A stretch of 64,000 bases of DNA, from NCBI RefSeq assembly GCF_041734735.1, contig NC_134903.1, positions 11,347,294 through 11,411,293 of the forward strand, given 5' to 3'. The stretch's first letter is position 1, and each line of letters begins with the position of its first letter. Position numbers and translations under genes: made by a program. Under the pieces are notes generated by a model. It searched no databases and was not told where the DNA came from. It saw only the letters and a list, made by a program, of their open reading frames with translations. Below, piece by piece: positions 29,601 through 41,148 of this stretch. Source of the DNA: Babylonia areolata (taxonomy: Eukaryota; Mollusca; Gastropoda; Neogastropoda; Buccinidae).

Positions 29601-30069
29601 CCAGGTTACAGTCCATGTGGTGCTGAAAGCTGGAATAGTGCTCCACTGAACAGTTCCAAAAGCCACTGGATAGCTTTGGAGGTGTTTTACTTTGAGGGAA
29701 AAAAGTAAAGAACAATTTGAAGCATTGTGACTCGGGTTCCTTGTAACAACCGTCATAATTTGAGACATGAACAGAGATGTACGCGTCGTTCAAATAGTAT
29801 GTATGAGCAAAATTAAACTCCCAGTCATATGACACCCAGCCAACAGAAGTTCGGTTTGTTTGTTCAAAAGGACCGACAGAATGGTGATACAGAAACACAT
29901 TCCCGTGGTGCCGAGTGAGTTGTTTGTAGCTGATCATGAGGACATGTTTTTCTGGCACTGGTAAGACCCTCCGCCAAACGCTTGTAAAATTATCACTTCC
30001 ATCTCCTGTCTTCGTGATGTAACCAGACGCCTGTGAGGTCATCACAAGAGTCACGCGCACAGGTGCTTC
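26680..30069 (-). CDS. GRL101-like LDLa/CTLD/LRR G-protein-coupled receptor A (large exon)
   Basis: Probable cell-surface receptor of the leucine-rich-repeat GPCR family; the ligand is unknown. Over 1126 residues numbered from a GTG at 30060: CUB-like 10-125; degenerate LDLa 136-167; C-type-lectin-like 174-310; LDLa at about 406-434, 439-473, 511-547 and 552-586; LRR N-cap cysteines 590-603; LRRs 610-780; C-cap cysteines 790-814; 7TM 822-1098. D926-R927-F928 follows TM3, the TM6 region has C-W-F-P, and N1091-P-F-V-Y closes TM7. No ATG or signal peptide opens the frame. GTGAACAG at 30070 upstream is a plausible acceptor, so this is probably an internal exon. The TAA stop lies inside CAAGTAAGTTT, a strong donor, so the C-tail may continue in another exon. 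Near-identical copy: B. Confidence 0.9.
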   Translation of the reverse strand, partial: EAPVRVTLVMTSQASGYITKTGDGSDNFTSVWRRVLPVPEKHVLMISYKQLTRHHGNVFLYHHSVGPFEQTNRTSVGWVSYDWEFNFAHTYYLNDAYISVHVSNYDGCYKEPESQCFKLFFTFFPQSKTPPKLSSGFWNCSVEHYSSFQHHMDCNLETECEDGRDETEHCPFSSADCQGMVALCDRCYRIFLRPDKFEGNIADGVKRDDGFCSLFGGTLGVPSCLYDPYVVIGNTSKRYWSGHGFFMIGLYSNNVALPNMYRYSFYTEDTSVFHHSYSRHDTNGGNVVCVFLHFTSMSTKSLVCHIYGRILHRYGMSCEVKLNMTTETSHHQKRVSFPSTHFSLPKGQHSMTECRDSHMNRKLLSCGFSDDEVCRQQYTSPCHSSDQPSGISMLNGTDLRFTSFSMFTCTDDTTTLSCSLVCDFTDDCLDSSDESFCQHPHCINTVFTCTNGQCVSYDNVCDQLSHCQDESDEKTCINFENKSFQERRSPSPVLVNFDGISQFITTQMNTNESCPDSHYRCPGEWNDCLPLYTRCNGFHDCVEHGDEEGCEEMTCKGFLRCRYSMICVHSDHVCDGWPHCPMRDDELWCTVACPVGCLCQVHTFLCVQPFHAALFPQIRSLDATGSGLTLSDVNSNVHLIHLVLANCSLSMMPEMKLNNLRLLDLSDNELQHVNMTLLHSLENMQFLSLSGNPITSLHADSSSAVQQNAITVIDLSHIRLTVFDSKAFAQFSHLQELDLTFTSIHTVGHSGFQYTPLLTRLYMDGSPITSFPPDIFKNLPYLNFISADNYKLCCKEILPDNFDVSSCYAPKDEISSCEDLLQSWTYRGFLWLVTCLAVSGNVFCFCARLFARSMTSSSGFSVFVTNLTMADFLMGVYMVLIGVADERLRGRYLHNDDTWKNSVTCKVAGFLSLLSSEVSAVIICLITLDRFIVLCFPFSTFRFERTSASMVCVLTWLVGFLLALLPLLPVTAHWEFYSQTGICIPLPVTKQTFKGKMYSFSIMIVLNFVLFLFISVGQACIYWSIQSNALKTNSTKVSQDMTIAQRLITIAVTDFMCWFPIGMCGMLALAGIPIPGEVSVALAIFILPLNSAINPFVYTVNTVAEKRRKSKESKLLKWLESHADLLDGK

Positions 30070-30274
30070 TGTTCACAAAGTGTTTGACGATAATAATAAT
30101 AAAAAAAGAATAATAAAAAAGGAAACATTTTACTTAAGAAACTGCGATTGATGACTGAAATGCCCAATGATAAATAAACAAGTATGGCAGCAAGTACAAA
30201 AGAAGCAGATCATTAACAGGTATTTTGGGCCACAAAGTATGATCAGCGGTGATCATGGAAAACTGCACAATAAT

Positions 30275-30815
30275 GATGATGATAATGTGGATACTTATAT
30301 AGCGCCTATCCTCGGTTGGAGACCAAGCTCTAAGCGCTTTATAAACAACGGGGTCATTAACACAACAGACTGCCTACCAGGGTATAGCTGACCGACAGCT
30401 GCCATTGGGCGCCCATCATTCGTTTCCTGTGTCATTCAATCAGATTTCAGGCACACACACATACACACTCCGACAGACATGTAACATCTTACGTGTATGA
30501 CCGTTTTGTTTCTTCAACCCACATTGAAGGCAGCCATAATAGGTTTTCGGGGGTGTGCATGTTAGGTATGTTCTTGTGTGCACAACCCACCGAATGCTGA
30601 CATGGATTACAGGATCTTTAACGTGTGTGTTTGATTTGTGCGTGCGTATACACACACACGAAGGAAGTTTAGGCACAAGCAGGTCGGCATGTATACTGAC
30701 CTGGGAGATCGGAAAAATATCCACTCTTTACCCATCAGGCGCCGTCACCGAGATTCGAACCCTGGAACCTCAGATTGAAAGTCCAACGCTTTAACCACTT
30801 GGCTATTGCGCCCGT
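30275..30815 (-). repeat. SINE-2, full length
   Basis: Minus-strand head at 30815-30750 (GGGCGCAATAGCCAAGTGGT, GGTTCGAATCTCGG). The body ends at 30275 in 'gcgctatataagtatccaca'. Shared with copy B (60405-60915), so the insertion predates the segmental duplication. Confidence 0.88.
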
Positions 30816-31017
30816 CAATAATAAACATTCTGCAGTTTCTCCTTCATGCTTCCATCCTCACTTATCTAGGCAGGTGCACTGGGCTCCCCTCTCTCTCTTT
30901 TTTATTTTATTATTTTATTTTTTTTAACATTCAAGCAGGCATGATGTAGAGTATATGAATCAGTCCTCGTGGTTTGATGCCCCCATGAAACTGGGCATGG
31001 AAGAATCCCAGTAGATA

Positions 31018-31345
31018 TAGACAAACAGACAGACAGAGAGACAGATAGATAGGTAGGTAGGTAGGTAGGTATCAATCAATTTCGGGAGATTATGGAGATA
31101 GATAGGCATCCACCAGTCTCAAGAAGATTATGGAGATAGGCATCCTTCAGTCTCAGGAGATTGTGGAGATAGATATGCATCCTTCAGTCTCATGAGATTG
31201 TGGAGATAGGCATTCTTCAGTCTCATGAGATTATGGAGACAGGCATCCTTCAGTCTCAGGAGATGATAGAGATAGACAAGCATCCTTCAATCTCAGGAGA
31301 TTATAGAGATAGGCATCCACCAGTCTCATGAGACTGTGGAGTTAC
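31018..31345. repeat. (CAGA/GATA/GGTA)n and ~33-38-bp 'agataggcatcc' minisatellite
   Basis: Tetranucleotides at 31018-31070 are followed by about seven uneven units of 'gagataggcatccttcagtc' plus 'tcaggagatta'. The same array is at 61090-61500 with different copy arrangement. Confidence 0.9.
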
Positions 31346-31533
31346 GATCCAGCTGGTGGTAACTGATACAGCATTGGTGCAGTAGGACAGACCAGTAGTA
31401 GAGTGACAACCCTCCCACACTGCGCACAGGTCAAGTCAAACGCTGGTCTGGCGTTTGGCCTTTCTCCTGAGTTTATCAGCCTCAAAACCAGATAAGTATG
31501 TGATAGCATTAGTGGTGGCTAGGGCATTGATTT

Positions 31534-33300
31534 ATATAAGAGATTTAAAGAATTGTAACATCCTTGCTCACAACGCCAAGTTGTAACAAAGTAGACTCGG
31601 TGGTAAAGGGCTGTGGTTTAGGAATGGATGTAAATTTGGATAAAAGAATTAAAACATTAAAGGAATAATTTTGTTATGGATCTCTATCCTGTCGTAAAAA
31701 TATTTTCAAGGATCAAAATCCTGTTGGCAACGCCACTTTTGTAGCCATGTTATGAACCGAGTGGTTTTATTATAACGGCAGAAAAGAATTACTAATTGAT
31801 TTAAAGGATAAAAGGATAGAAAAGAATCCCCGTGTACAGGCTAAGAGCATATAGAGGCCAGTCTCAAAAAGGTTTTTCTATTGTTTTATTTCTACATAGT
31901 TAAGAGAAGATAAAGAGAAGAAGAAGAAGATAAGAAGAAGAGGAAAACAGTGCACTGATAAGGACACAATCAAACAAATGTCATTAATCACAACATGTCA
32001 GCACAAGTGAATAGTTAAGCACATGTATACATATTACATGGAAGGACTACCACTCGGTTTGGGATAAGCAACAACATAACATAAGATAATGGATATGTGT
32101 GAAGACTAAACATTGACATGAAATGACATTTCTAATACATTTAAATAGTGCAGTTAAAGTAATTGAAGCTATGCTGATTTAGTGAAAGTACACTGAAGTA
32201 CAGGTTAGGTAAAGCTTATACTGTGTCAAAGTGACTCAAATGAATCAGTTATCATGAAGCACTATACTGAAGTAAGCCGTATAGGAGAGAGCATGATAAT
32301 TAAATTACAATTAACAAACTGTGATACATATCAGATGGTTTTAACCAATAGCTGATATCACTACAACAAAAATACTAAACACATCTTAGAGTACTGAGAA
32401 TCAGTGAAACACCGTAGCAGCATAACTGATATCAGCATGTAAAATAATACATGAATAATAGAAAGATAATAGAATCAGTGGCTTTGATATTAGATACATG
32501 CAAGCTGACAGACCAGATAGACAGTGCTCAATGCAACTAAAAGAACTATCATGGCTTGACCATTTAGTGGTGAATGAACCTAGACAAGTAATCCCTTGCA
32601 ACAAAGCCAAATATCAACATAGCCAAACTTGTGCTCAACATTTAAATCTCCTCCGCTGAAGCAGGATAAGTAACCTAACCTTCATCAGTGACAGCAAATG
32701 AGAAGGGATGGGTCATTCACTAGAACATTCTCGAACAATCAGTGTCAAGAGACGTCACTGACCGTGACGTTAAGAAGAATTAAATGGAATACTGCTACAA
32801 GCACAGGACGACATGGCAATTATTTAAATCAACCATAGCCGAGATGTGACTACATGTCAAAGCAATAACTGAACAAAGCAATAACTGAACAAAGCAGTAT
32901 CAACATACTCATATGAACGCAAGCAATGTGTCTGACAATTTACAGATCATCAACACATTCTACACACTAGTACTCACAGTGATACGTAGCGAGACTGTCC
33001 GTTGGGGCTGCAACACACACTGTGGGTGACACAACAGTCAGTGGTCAGCTAGCTGGCTATTGCTGCAATTGGGCTCTGGTGAAAGTGACCAGAGATCACT
33101 TACTCTGTCTACTTATGCAAATTAAGTGGACTGCAAAGGCACTCGCGTAGCCCATGAAACAAAATGTCCCCAGTCAGCCTAAATCTGATTAGAATTGTGT
33201 TTGTTTCAAGACGTCTGCTATAGCTCAGCTTTCAGCTTATACTGTGAGTTGAGTCACAGTTAGTACTATAGTAACCAGTCGTACTGAGCACTTGGCTACA
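31534..33300 (-). mobile_element. LTR-retroelement fossil: one LTR plus a short leader
   Basis: The segment 31740-33300 (1561 bp) has TGTAGCCA at one end and its exact reverse complement TGGCTACA at the other, as LTRs do. On the minus strand the LTR is followed by AAGTGGCGTTGCCAACAGGA, which resembles a primer-binding-site leader. No gag or pol is present, so the element is only a remnant. It interrupts a SINE-1 in duplication copy A; copy B lacks it, so it is probably younger than the duplication. Family not determined. Confidence 0.6.
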
Positions 33301-33625
33301 TACATAGTGGAAGCAAGAGAATCTGAGTGTGCTGGTTCGGATCATGGCTCAGCCCCTCCACTAGACCTTGAGTGGTGGTCTGGAAGTTAGTCATTCGGAT
33401 GAGATGATAAAACGAGGTCTCGTGTGCAGCGTGCACTTGGCGCACGTAAAAGAATTCGCTGCAACAAAAGGGTTGTTCTTGGTAAAATTCTGCAGAAAAA
33501 TCCACTTCAATACGAAAAACAAATAAAACTGCATGCAGGTGGTGCTGTAGTGTAGCGACGCGTTCTCCCTGGGGAGAGCAGCCCAAATTTCACACAGAGA
33601 AATCTGTTGTGACAAATAGAGAAAT
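33301..33625 (+). repeat. SINE-1 body, head removed by the LTR insertion
   Basis: Runs from 'gaagcaagagaatctgag' through the whole body to 'gaaatctgttgtgacaaata'. The counterpart in copy B is 61663-61945. Followed by (TA)n, (TC)n and (TG)n at 33625-33740. Confidence 0.85.
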
Positions 33626-33676
33626 ATATATATATATATATATATATAGATATATATATACACACACATATATATA

Positions 33677-33736
<60 letters not shown>

Positions 33737-33742
33737 TGTGTT
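33625..33742. repeat. (TA)n, (TC)n and (TG)n microsatellites
   Basis: Three consecutive dinucleotide runs at a SINE-1 tail. Confidence 0.95.
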
Positions 33743-33867
33743 TGTTAAACGCCACACTCAAACCATTCATTTCAGCCCCCTCTCAACCGCCAACATCCAC
33801 CTTTTTTTCTTTCTATCTTTTCAATTTTAAACCAGTATCAATCTTTGTGAAAAGACGTGAAACAAAT

Positions 33868-33871
33868 AGAC

Positions 33872-33904
<33 letters not shown>
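33868..33904. repeat. (CA)n microsatellite
   Basis: Perfect CA run. Confidence 0.95.
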
Positions 33905-33906
<2 letters not shown>

Positions 33907-34089
33907 GTTTCAAGTTTTAGTTATCCTTTCACTCCTGTTGGAGTATGGAGGATTACTACAAAATAAACTTTTCATGCCCAGAACAAACATTTCCAAATAC
34001 ACAACAATGTCACATAAAAGTTTAGAAAACACAAATGTCTTTTAACTCTAAAAGTATAACTAGGCAACATTTGCAAATCTAATCATCTT

Positions 34090-36411
34090 ACTTACAGCTA
34101 AAATGACTTTTTTTGGCCTCCTTTGAGCATATTACAAAAATTAAAAACCGATTTTGGAGACAAATATTTTTTAGGAACATATCTATTTCGTAACTGATCA
34201 TAATTGGGACATTCCATTATAAAATGAAACTCATCACCAATTACAGATATGTTACAAACCTTACAAAGCCGTAACTCTTGTGGTATGCCTTTGTGTCTCC
34301 CTGTTTCTATTTCCAGCTTATGATTACTACTTCGAAATCTGAAGAAGCTGATAACGTAATTATCAATCATTTGACTTTACCAAATCCGCTTTTGAAATTT
34401 CGATAAAACAAACATTTACTACTCGCCTCTAGAGCTTCTCTCCATTGATTCCCTCTCCAAGAAGAATTGAGCATCCCAAACAGTCATACCCTGCTTCTAT
34501 TAAAATTTGTCTGATACAACTCGTCCATTTTGAAGTATAAATACCATTTCGATATAAGTCAAGTAATATCAAATATATTTTCCCAGAATATTTTTCTGTG
34601 CTTGATATCACTAAGCTGGCCCAAAATCGAACTAATCTCATTTTCACTAACACACTAATTGGATAAATACCAGTTTCTCCATAAACAATTTGGGTCACAG
34701 TATTTCTGTTCAGTTTGAACAAGCGTTTCAAAAATTTCAATTCTAATTTTTCAAGTATATCGACATTTTCATAACCCCATATTTCTGCACCATACAATAA
34801 AATAGGAACAATCATAGATTGGTACATGTCCAGAATGATTTGTAAAGGTAAATCTTGATTTCTGGCTGACTGAAGTAACGAAAATATAGCTTTTTGGCCC
34901 TGTTCATAAATAATTTTTTTTAGCTTTGTAAAAAGTTCCGTTTCTAATAAATTCGATGCCAAGATATTCAAAAGAATTGACAACATCCAAACATGCATCA
35001 CCAAACTTAAAAACAGGCTTTAGCTTGTTTGTTGAATTAAATATCATCACTTTAGTTTTCTTTACATTGACCACTAGTTTCCATTTTAAACAATATTTGT
35101 GAAAAACATTGAGGGACTGTTGTAATCCTTCTTTCGTCTCTGAAAGTAAAATTGTGTCACCTGCATACAACAGTACAAATAATCGCATGTAATTATCTAA
35201 CTCTGAAATGTTAACATTCAATAAAAGATCAACAGATGGACTCTTATGCTCAGTCAAATACAACTCTAAATCACTGAGATACAGAGAAAAAAGCAAAGGC
35301 GAGAGATTTTCTTCTTGTCGTACACCCTTACAAATGCTAAAGAAATAAGATTTTTCACCATTTAAAATCACACATGACTTAATTCTATCATACATGTTCA
35401 TTATGACAAGCCAAAATTTACCATTCACGCCTTCATGAACAAGCTTTTGCCATAACCCACTTCTCCAAACTGAATCAAAGGCTTTTTTTTATATCAACAA
35501 AAGCACAGTAAAGTTTCTTCTTTTTCATGGAGAAAATATCAATTAGTGATTTCAAAACAAACATTTGATCTAATGTAGAATGGGACTGTCTAAATCCTGC
35601 TTGGGCCCCTGAAAGTATATTGTTTACATTGATATAATCAGTCAGTCTAGCATTTAACACTGTAGTGAATAGTTTTCCAACACAGCTGAGCAAAGTTATC
35701 CCCCTATAATTATCACAGTCAAGTGTATCACCTTTGCCTTTATACAATGGCAATATCAAGCCGGATACCCATTTTTCTAGTACAACACCTTCGTCCAGTA
35801 TCTTTTAAAATAATTTACAGTATGTTTCTGTCAGCAAAGGAACACTGTTAATGATATATTCATTACGAATCATGTCTTCACCGGCATCTTTGCCTTTCTT
35901 CAGTCTTTTGATGGCTGAACTAATTTCATCTTCAGTAATACATGCATTTAAAATATCATCATTATCCTCTAAATTGACAGTATGCATTGTCGTTGTACTG
36001 TCAATATGTTCATTATCATTAACGTTAAGGTTGCTGAATTGGTGAAACATGTCTTCCAAATTTATGGGACATGATGTTTTCTTTTTCTTTTTAATTCTAT
36101 TCTATAGTTCTCTTGAATTGCTTTTGCGTACGCTTCGTAGTTCTCTGTGCCATTTTTTTTCTCCACGTCTTTTCTGATTTCTTTAAAAACGGACTTGTAA
36201 CTTTTGCTGACTCTGTCGAGCGTGTCTCTATTTTTATTAGAATTTCTTTTTTTTTTTATATTTTATTTTTTTACTCTGGGTTTAGCTTTGAAATATTCTG
36301 ATCTGCTTCGTTTGCATGTGGAATCAAACCAACTGCGACTATCTCTGTGTTTTGTCTTAAAAGTACAAATTTGATATGTTCCGAGAGTATTTTTTGCCGT
36401 CTGAATCAGAA
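34090..36411 (-). mobile_element. LINE (non-LTR retrotransposon), reverse transcriptase part
   Basis: Minus-strand pieces of one polymerase in order: a linker with A-I-K-R-L-K-K-G-K-D-A-G (about 35950), RT with P-L-Y-K-G-K-G and N-Y-R-G-I-T-L-L-S (35759-35690), A-G-F-R-Q-S-H-S-T, G-V-R-Q-E-E-N-L-S-P-L-L (about 35320), the catalytic box Y-A-G-D (about 35170), and a thumb/C-terminal region with L-Y-G-A-E-I-W. The end is a C-x2-C-x8-H-x4-C finger (34270-34190). The catalytic box would normally be Y-A-D-D, so the first Asp is lost. The frame shifts at several junctions (near 35480, 35810, 34900 and 34400), so the copy is dead. Its endonuclease half is at 38457-39365, separated by an LTR element. 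Confidence 0.9.
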
Positions 36412-36425
36412 TGTTTACGAGCTTA

Positions 36426-36615
36426 TCACATTGCAGACGACACGAGACGTCCTTTCGCTTTCGAGTCTCGCATGCGAGATCGCATTTCGAGAGTTAGTTC
36501 AACGGTCTGCTGGTTGTGTTTTGTTACAAGCTGTGTTAATTATAGTTAAAAGAAAACTTCATTGCCAGTGTTCTAGTGTTGTTTGTCCGACTCAAAATAC
36601 TCGGCACACGTCACA
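36426..36615 (+). repeat. LTR, 5' copy
   Basis: 190 bp shared with 38267-38456, from 'tcacattgcagacg' to 'cggcacacgtcaca'. A few more bases to a TG start (36412) may belong. Confidence 0.88.
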
Positions 36616-38266
36616 TGGTGGCAGCGGTCAACGGAATTAGTCAGAAGTTAAAAGATAAGTGCAAGAAATTATGTCTTTCAAGCCTCCGACTGACTTTGAT
36701 TTTAGCAAACCAGAGCAATGGCCCACATGATGTGCAGACCAGTTCATTAATTTATAGCATGGGTGCAGATGCAGAAAAGATTTACAGTACTTTTACTATT
36801 CATTCTGGACATCGTGACGGACAAGATCCACCACCAAAATGAAGCAGACACGACGTTCGATGACGTCATTCGTATGTTTGACGAACATTTCAACCCGAAA
36901 GTGAATGTTATTCATGAGCGAGCTATTTTTCACCAACGTTGTCAGCGTTCTGATGAGAATGTTGAAACATACATACAGTACTGTATGACCTTGCTGAGCA
37001 TGCAGAGTTTCCAGATAAAGAGTCAGCTATACGTGATAGACTGGTTGTTGGCTTGATAGACAGACAACTCTCAGAAAAAACTACTGTTGCAACTAGATCT
37101 AACTTTGAAGCGTGCAATATAAATTTCCCGTCAACATGAACAAGTCAAGGCGCAGATGTTAGAAGAACGTGCTTCAGCAGTAGATGCAGTCCGGGACAAC
37201 TCCAGAGGTGGTCATTCAGGTGGTTACCAGGGCAATCCCCATGGCAACGCTGGTGGTCATCGACATGCTGGTCGTGGTTCTTTTCACAATGAACATCGTG
37301 GCAGATATCGTGGTGCTCGTGGTGGTCAACACTCTACTCAGCGTGGACGTGGTGGAGGTGGACATCATCCCAAGTGTGACAGGTGTGGTAGAGACTCTCA
37401 CATAAAAGACTTGGACTGCCCTGCATGGGGAAAGACATGCCGCAGCTGTGGTAAGCCAAACCATTTCTCAATTTGTTGCCGCAGCCGCAACCACAATGTT
37501 GCCTCTGTTGAAGATACTGCTACATACTTTCCTGGCTCTGTTGATTCAAATGAACCTCCATGGCACACACAATTGATCTTTTGTGGAAAAAACTCTGTCA
37601 GTTTATAAAATTGATACAGGAGCAGATGTTTCTGTCATGTCCTTGGCCCAGTACAACAAGCTTTACCCCAGACCCTCTCTCAATCCCAGTAAAGCAACAC
37701 TGAAATCACCGGGTGGTATAATGAAATGCCATGGTCAATTTATGACATCAGTGATGCATGGTGATATTGCGAACTTTGATTTGTGCATATTTGTTGTGGA
37801 TACAGATACTGACAATCTTCTTAGTCGCAGTGCAGCTTGTGGTCTTGGACTTGTCAAGAGAACGGAAAAGTTAGACAACGTCAGATCATCAGTTTTCAGA
37901 GACTTTGATGACCAACCAGTCAGGTGCAAACCAGTGAAAATACAGTTGAAAGAAAATGCAGAGCCCTACAGTTTAGGCACAGCATGCAGAGTTCCTATAC
38001 CTCTTATTGAGAAGGTGAAGGCAGAACTGGGATGGATGAAAAAAAAGGCATCATTGAAGAAATCACAGCAGCTACTGATTGGTGTGCACCCATGGTACCA
38101 GTCTTGAAGAAGAATGGCAATGTAAGAATCTGTACTGATTTCAAACGTTTATTTTACTGATTTAAGTCTCCCCCTCGGTTATTTCAAAAGACTTTAAAAG
38201 ATAATTTACGAGCACACTTCGAACGTGCTTTATGTCCATTTAAAAGGAGGGAGATGTAAGGTGATG

Positions 38267-38456
38267 TCACATTGCAGACGACACGAGTCGTCCTTTCGCT
38301 TTCGAGTCACGCATGCGAGATCGCGTTTCGAGAGTTAGTTCAACTGTCTGCTGGTTGTGTTTTGTTACAAGCTGTGTTAATTATAGTTAAAAGAAAACTT
38401 CATTGCCAGTGCTCTAGTGTTGTTTGTCCGACTCAAAATACTCGGCACACGTCACA
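38267..38456 (+). repeat. LTR, 3' copy
   Basis: Partner of 36426-36615, preceded by a purine-rich tract. About five differences from the 5' copy. Confidence 0.88.
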
Positions 38457-39365
38457 ACGTCAATATCATCAGCATCGATTGCGTCATTTACGTGTGTAAG
38501 CTCAGCGTTAGACAAATTTTCTTGAAAAGAAGTAGCCTTTTCGTGTTCCCATTTTCCTATTATTTCATTCTGACCTGTTAAATTTGATGTGGCACATTTT
38601 TTTATGACACGGTATGACAGCCGTATCAGTATGATTTTTATGGTTCAATATGTGACACTCAGTAGCCAGAGACAATATCAACGGGCTGTGTACATCAGAT
38701 AATAAAGCTTCAAATGGGGAAATAGTAAAATCTGTTATTTTTGTGAACAAAAAGGGGGATCCAATCATGTAGTCAACCACAGTACAGCCATTACTAGTGA
38801 ACATTCCGATTCCGTCATCTCTCCCTGCTCTTCCATTAGGAATGTACAATGAAGACGATTTACACAAGTCAATCAATCTATACCCATAGTTGTTTGGTCG
38901 ACGATTATCTTGATTATGTCTACACTTAACTGGATATAACTGCTCATCTAAAACATTGATCAAATCATGGAATGGACCGTTACTGTCACTGATGTTGATC
39001 AATAAAATCTTTCAAATTTTTGGTATACGCATTAAAGTCACCTGCTAACAGAATATAACAATCATATTTACTTTGTATATCAAAAAGCATGTTTTCAACA
39101 TCATCAAACATATCAACACTACTATACACTGATCCTTCAGGAGGGATGTAAACCACTCCAACACACACATCATATCCCGTTAAAGATGATCTTATCATGA
39201 ACCATGCTGAGTTGCTGTCTTTGTTTGGTAGAGTGGTTATATAATTACAATATTTCTTTTTGTATGCAAAAGCAACACCACCTGAACGTTGGTACGATGA
39301 ACATTTTCGACTGAAAACATGTATTCTATACCCAAGTTCATCGAAAACAGTCTCATTTTAAACAC
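38457..39365 (-). mobile_element. LINE endonuclease part (same element as 34090-36411)
   Basis: Minus strand: an early segment with Y-Q-R-S-G-G-V-A-F-A (about 39290), then V-Y-I-P-P-E-G (39140), L-L-A-G-D-F-N (39040), R-L-I-D-L-C (38885) and S-D-V-H-S-P (38690). These are the order and motifs of an AP-like LINE endonuclease, with G-D-F-N and the S-D-H-like box. At least one frame break lies near 39000. The 5' end is truncated near 39365. Confidence 0.87.
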
Positions 39366-41092
39366 TGACCAAATCAAGTCAAATAAAATGAAAAGTTCAT
39401 GTTAGGCAATTGTTTATGTATTTGATCTCAGCTGGCATTAAAACAGATTAACAAAAGTGCACAGCATGATAGAACAAATAAAGACGGCAATAAGTGCAGA
39501 TTAACTGACGGCTGACATCTTGAACAATCTGTTCTCAATGCAAAAACCGGTCACATACCCCTTGATGTCGGCCACGTTTCACACAACTATATGATATACA
39601 TGGTCCATTCACATTTAGAAGGAATATTATACGAAAAAATAGTTGAATAGACTCACAAAAAATCTTTTAACACAAGAGAGATGTACACACACAAAAAAAC
39701 AAAAACAAACAACATACACACACACACTTGCGCGCGAGCGGTACGTATGCCACGCGGTTTCCTGACAGGTGATTTAATGTTTCTAATTTTATAATTTTAT
39801 AACATACATTAATGTGTATGCTTTAAATTTTCTGAAACACGTAAATTATTTTGAAAAAGAATACTAAGATTTATTACCAGTGTGTCAGATATGGCACGGT
39901 AGTAAAGGAGTGTATATGATAGATATTTTCCACCAGACGTAAATCATCGTGTTAAACATGATATTGACATCAAGGAAGATAAGTTTTAAAACTTTCCACG
40001 ATTCGTCATTCTCTTCTTTCAAAGACGATATATATATATATAAAGTTGAAAGCCGTTTTTTCATTTTCATCAGATCGAGAGCAAGCGGTTTGCATAAACG
40101 TTTCCACAACACGTTTGCTAAAAAACATAAGTAATGCATGGTGTTTCACAAGAATCTGTTCTTTGTTGTGTTCTCTTTTCATTTCATGCGTGAAAATGGT
40201 TCAAAACTGTAACCTAGTGGCGAAATTATCTCCGGATGATAACTCATTTCAGTCTAGCACCATTCATGCACTCAACAGAATCTAGGTTCATGCAGTGCGC
40301 GGGTCAGTTTGCTAATTATTTCTTTCTTTCATTTGTTCCTTACTTTTTTTTTCTTCAGTTTCTTTTTTCCTCTCGGGAAAAAAACAAAGCTTCTCATAGG
40401 CTGCACCCCTTAATGCTGTCATCAATTCAAATCGCTGTTGTTGTTATTGTTGTTTTGTTTTTGTACATCCATACTTCAGCTCCCTGCACATTCTTGTCTT
40501 TCTTTAAGTCAACTTCTTTTCAATTTAAGTGATGTTAGGCGTTTGGTGTGTGAGGTGGGGATGTGGTGGGGATGGGGTGGGGGAGACCCCTAACCTTTGT
40601 TTTCTAATCAATGGTATGCAAATATTAGAGCACAAACAAGTAAACAAAATAGACGTGTTGCCTACATTACAAAGCTTCAGCAAATAGTTGAAAAGTGTGG
40701 TGTGATTTAGCCACGCTGCTTCCAGGACGAATTAGCATCATATAGATTTTTTATCATTGGGCAAGGATAATCCGTTTTCGAACGTGTATCGCCCACTGCT
40801 GTCAGTATTACATTGACATTATCTCCTTATAGAATGTTGTGTTCTTTTAGGTGTCGAATTTTTTTCAAGCTAGGTTCATGCACGTGCAAATATATTCTGC
40901 ATATTTGACTAGATCAAAACTGACAATGTCTTAGTAAAAAAAAAAAAAAAGTTTTAATATAAAACAAAGATGGGTGCCACGAGAGTACCTTGTGGAATTC
41001 CCATGTCAAGAGTCTCAAGTGTCAAGTATGTTGTTCCGGGTATGACCTACACACAGAGAGACAGACAGACAGACAGACAGTCAGACAGACAG

Positions 41093-41148
<56 letters not shown>

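Larger units (their letters stand above)
26663..31500 (-). repeat. Segmental duplication, copy A
   Basis: Matches 56793-61650 in the same orientation through the receptor exon, its 5' flank, a SINE-2, and the GATA/tetranucleotide and 'agataggcatcc' repeats. The left edge lies about 15 bp past the receptor stop. Similarity probably resumes after an insertion in the SINE-1 at 33300-33625 and ends near 33750. Confidence 0.93.
36412..38456 (+). mobile_element. Ty3/Gypsy-type LTR retrotransposon fossil, internally deleted
   Basis: Two direct LTRs of at least 190 bp flank it: 36426-36615 and 38267-38456. They differ at about five positions, which suggests a moderately young insertion. TGGTGGCAGCGG just after the first LTR is a likely primer-binding site, and AAAAGGAGGGAGA at 38242-38254 a likely polypurine tract. 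Parts recognised are gag with C-x2-C-type zinc knuckles (about 37372-37485), a protease with D-T-G-A-D (about 37610), and the start of reverse transcriptase (about 38020-38160). Most of pol is missing. The copy is broken, with several breaks. It sits inside the minus-strand LINE. Confidence 0.88.
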
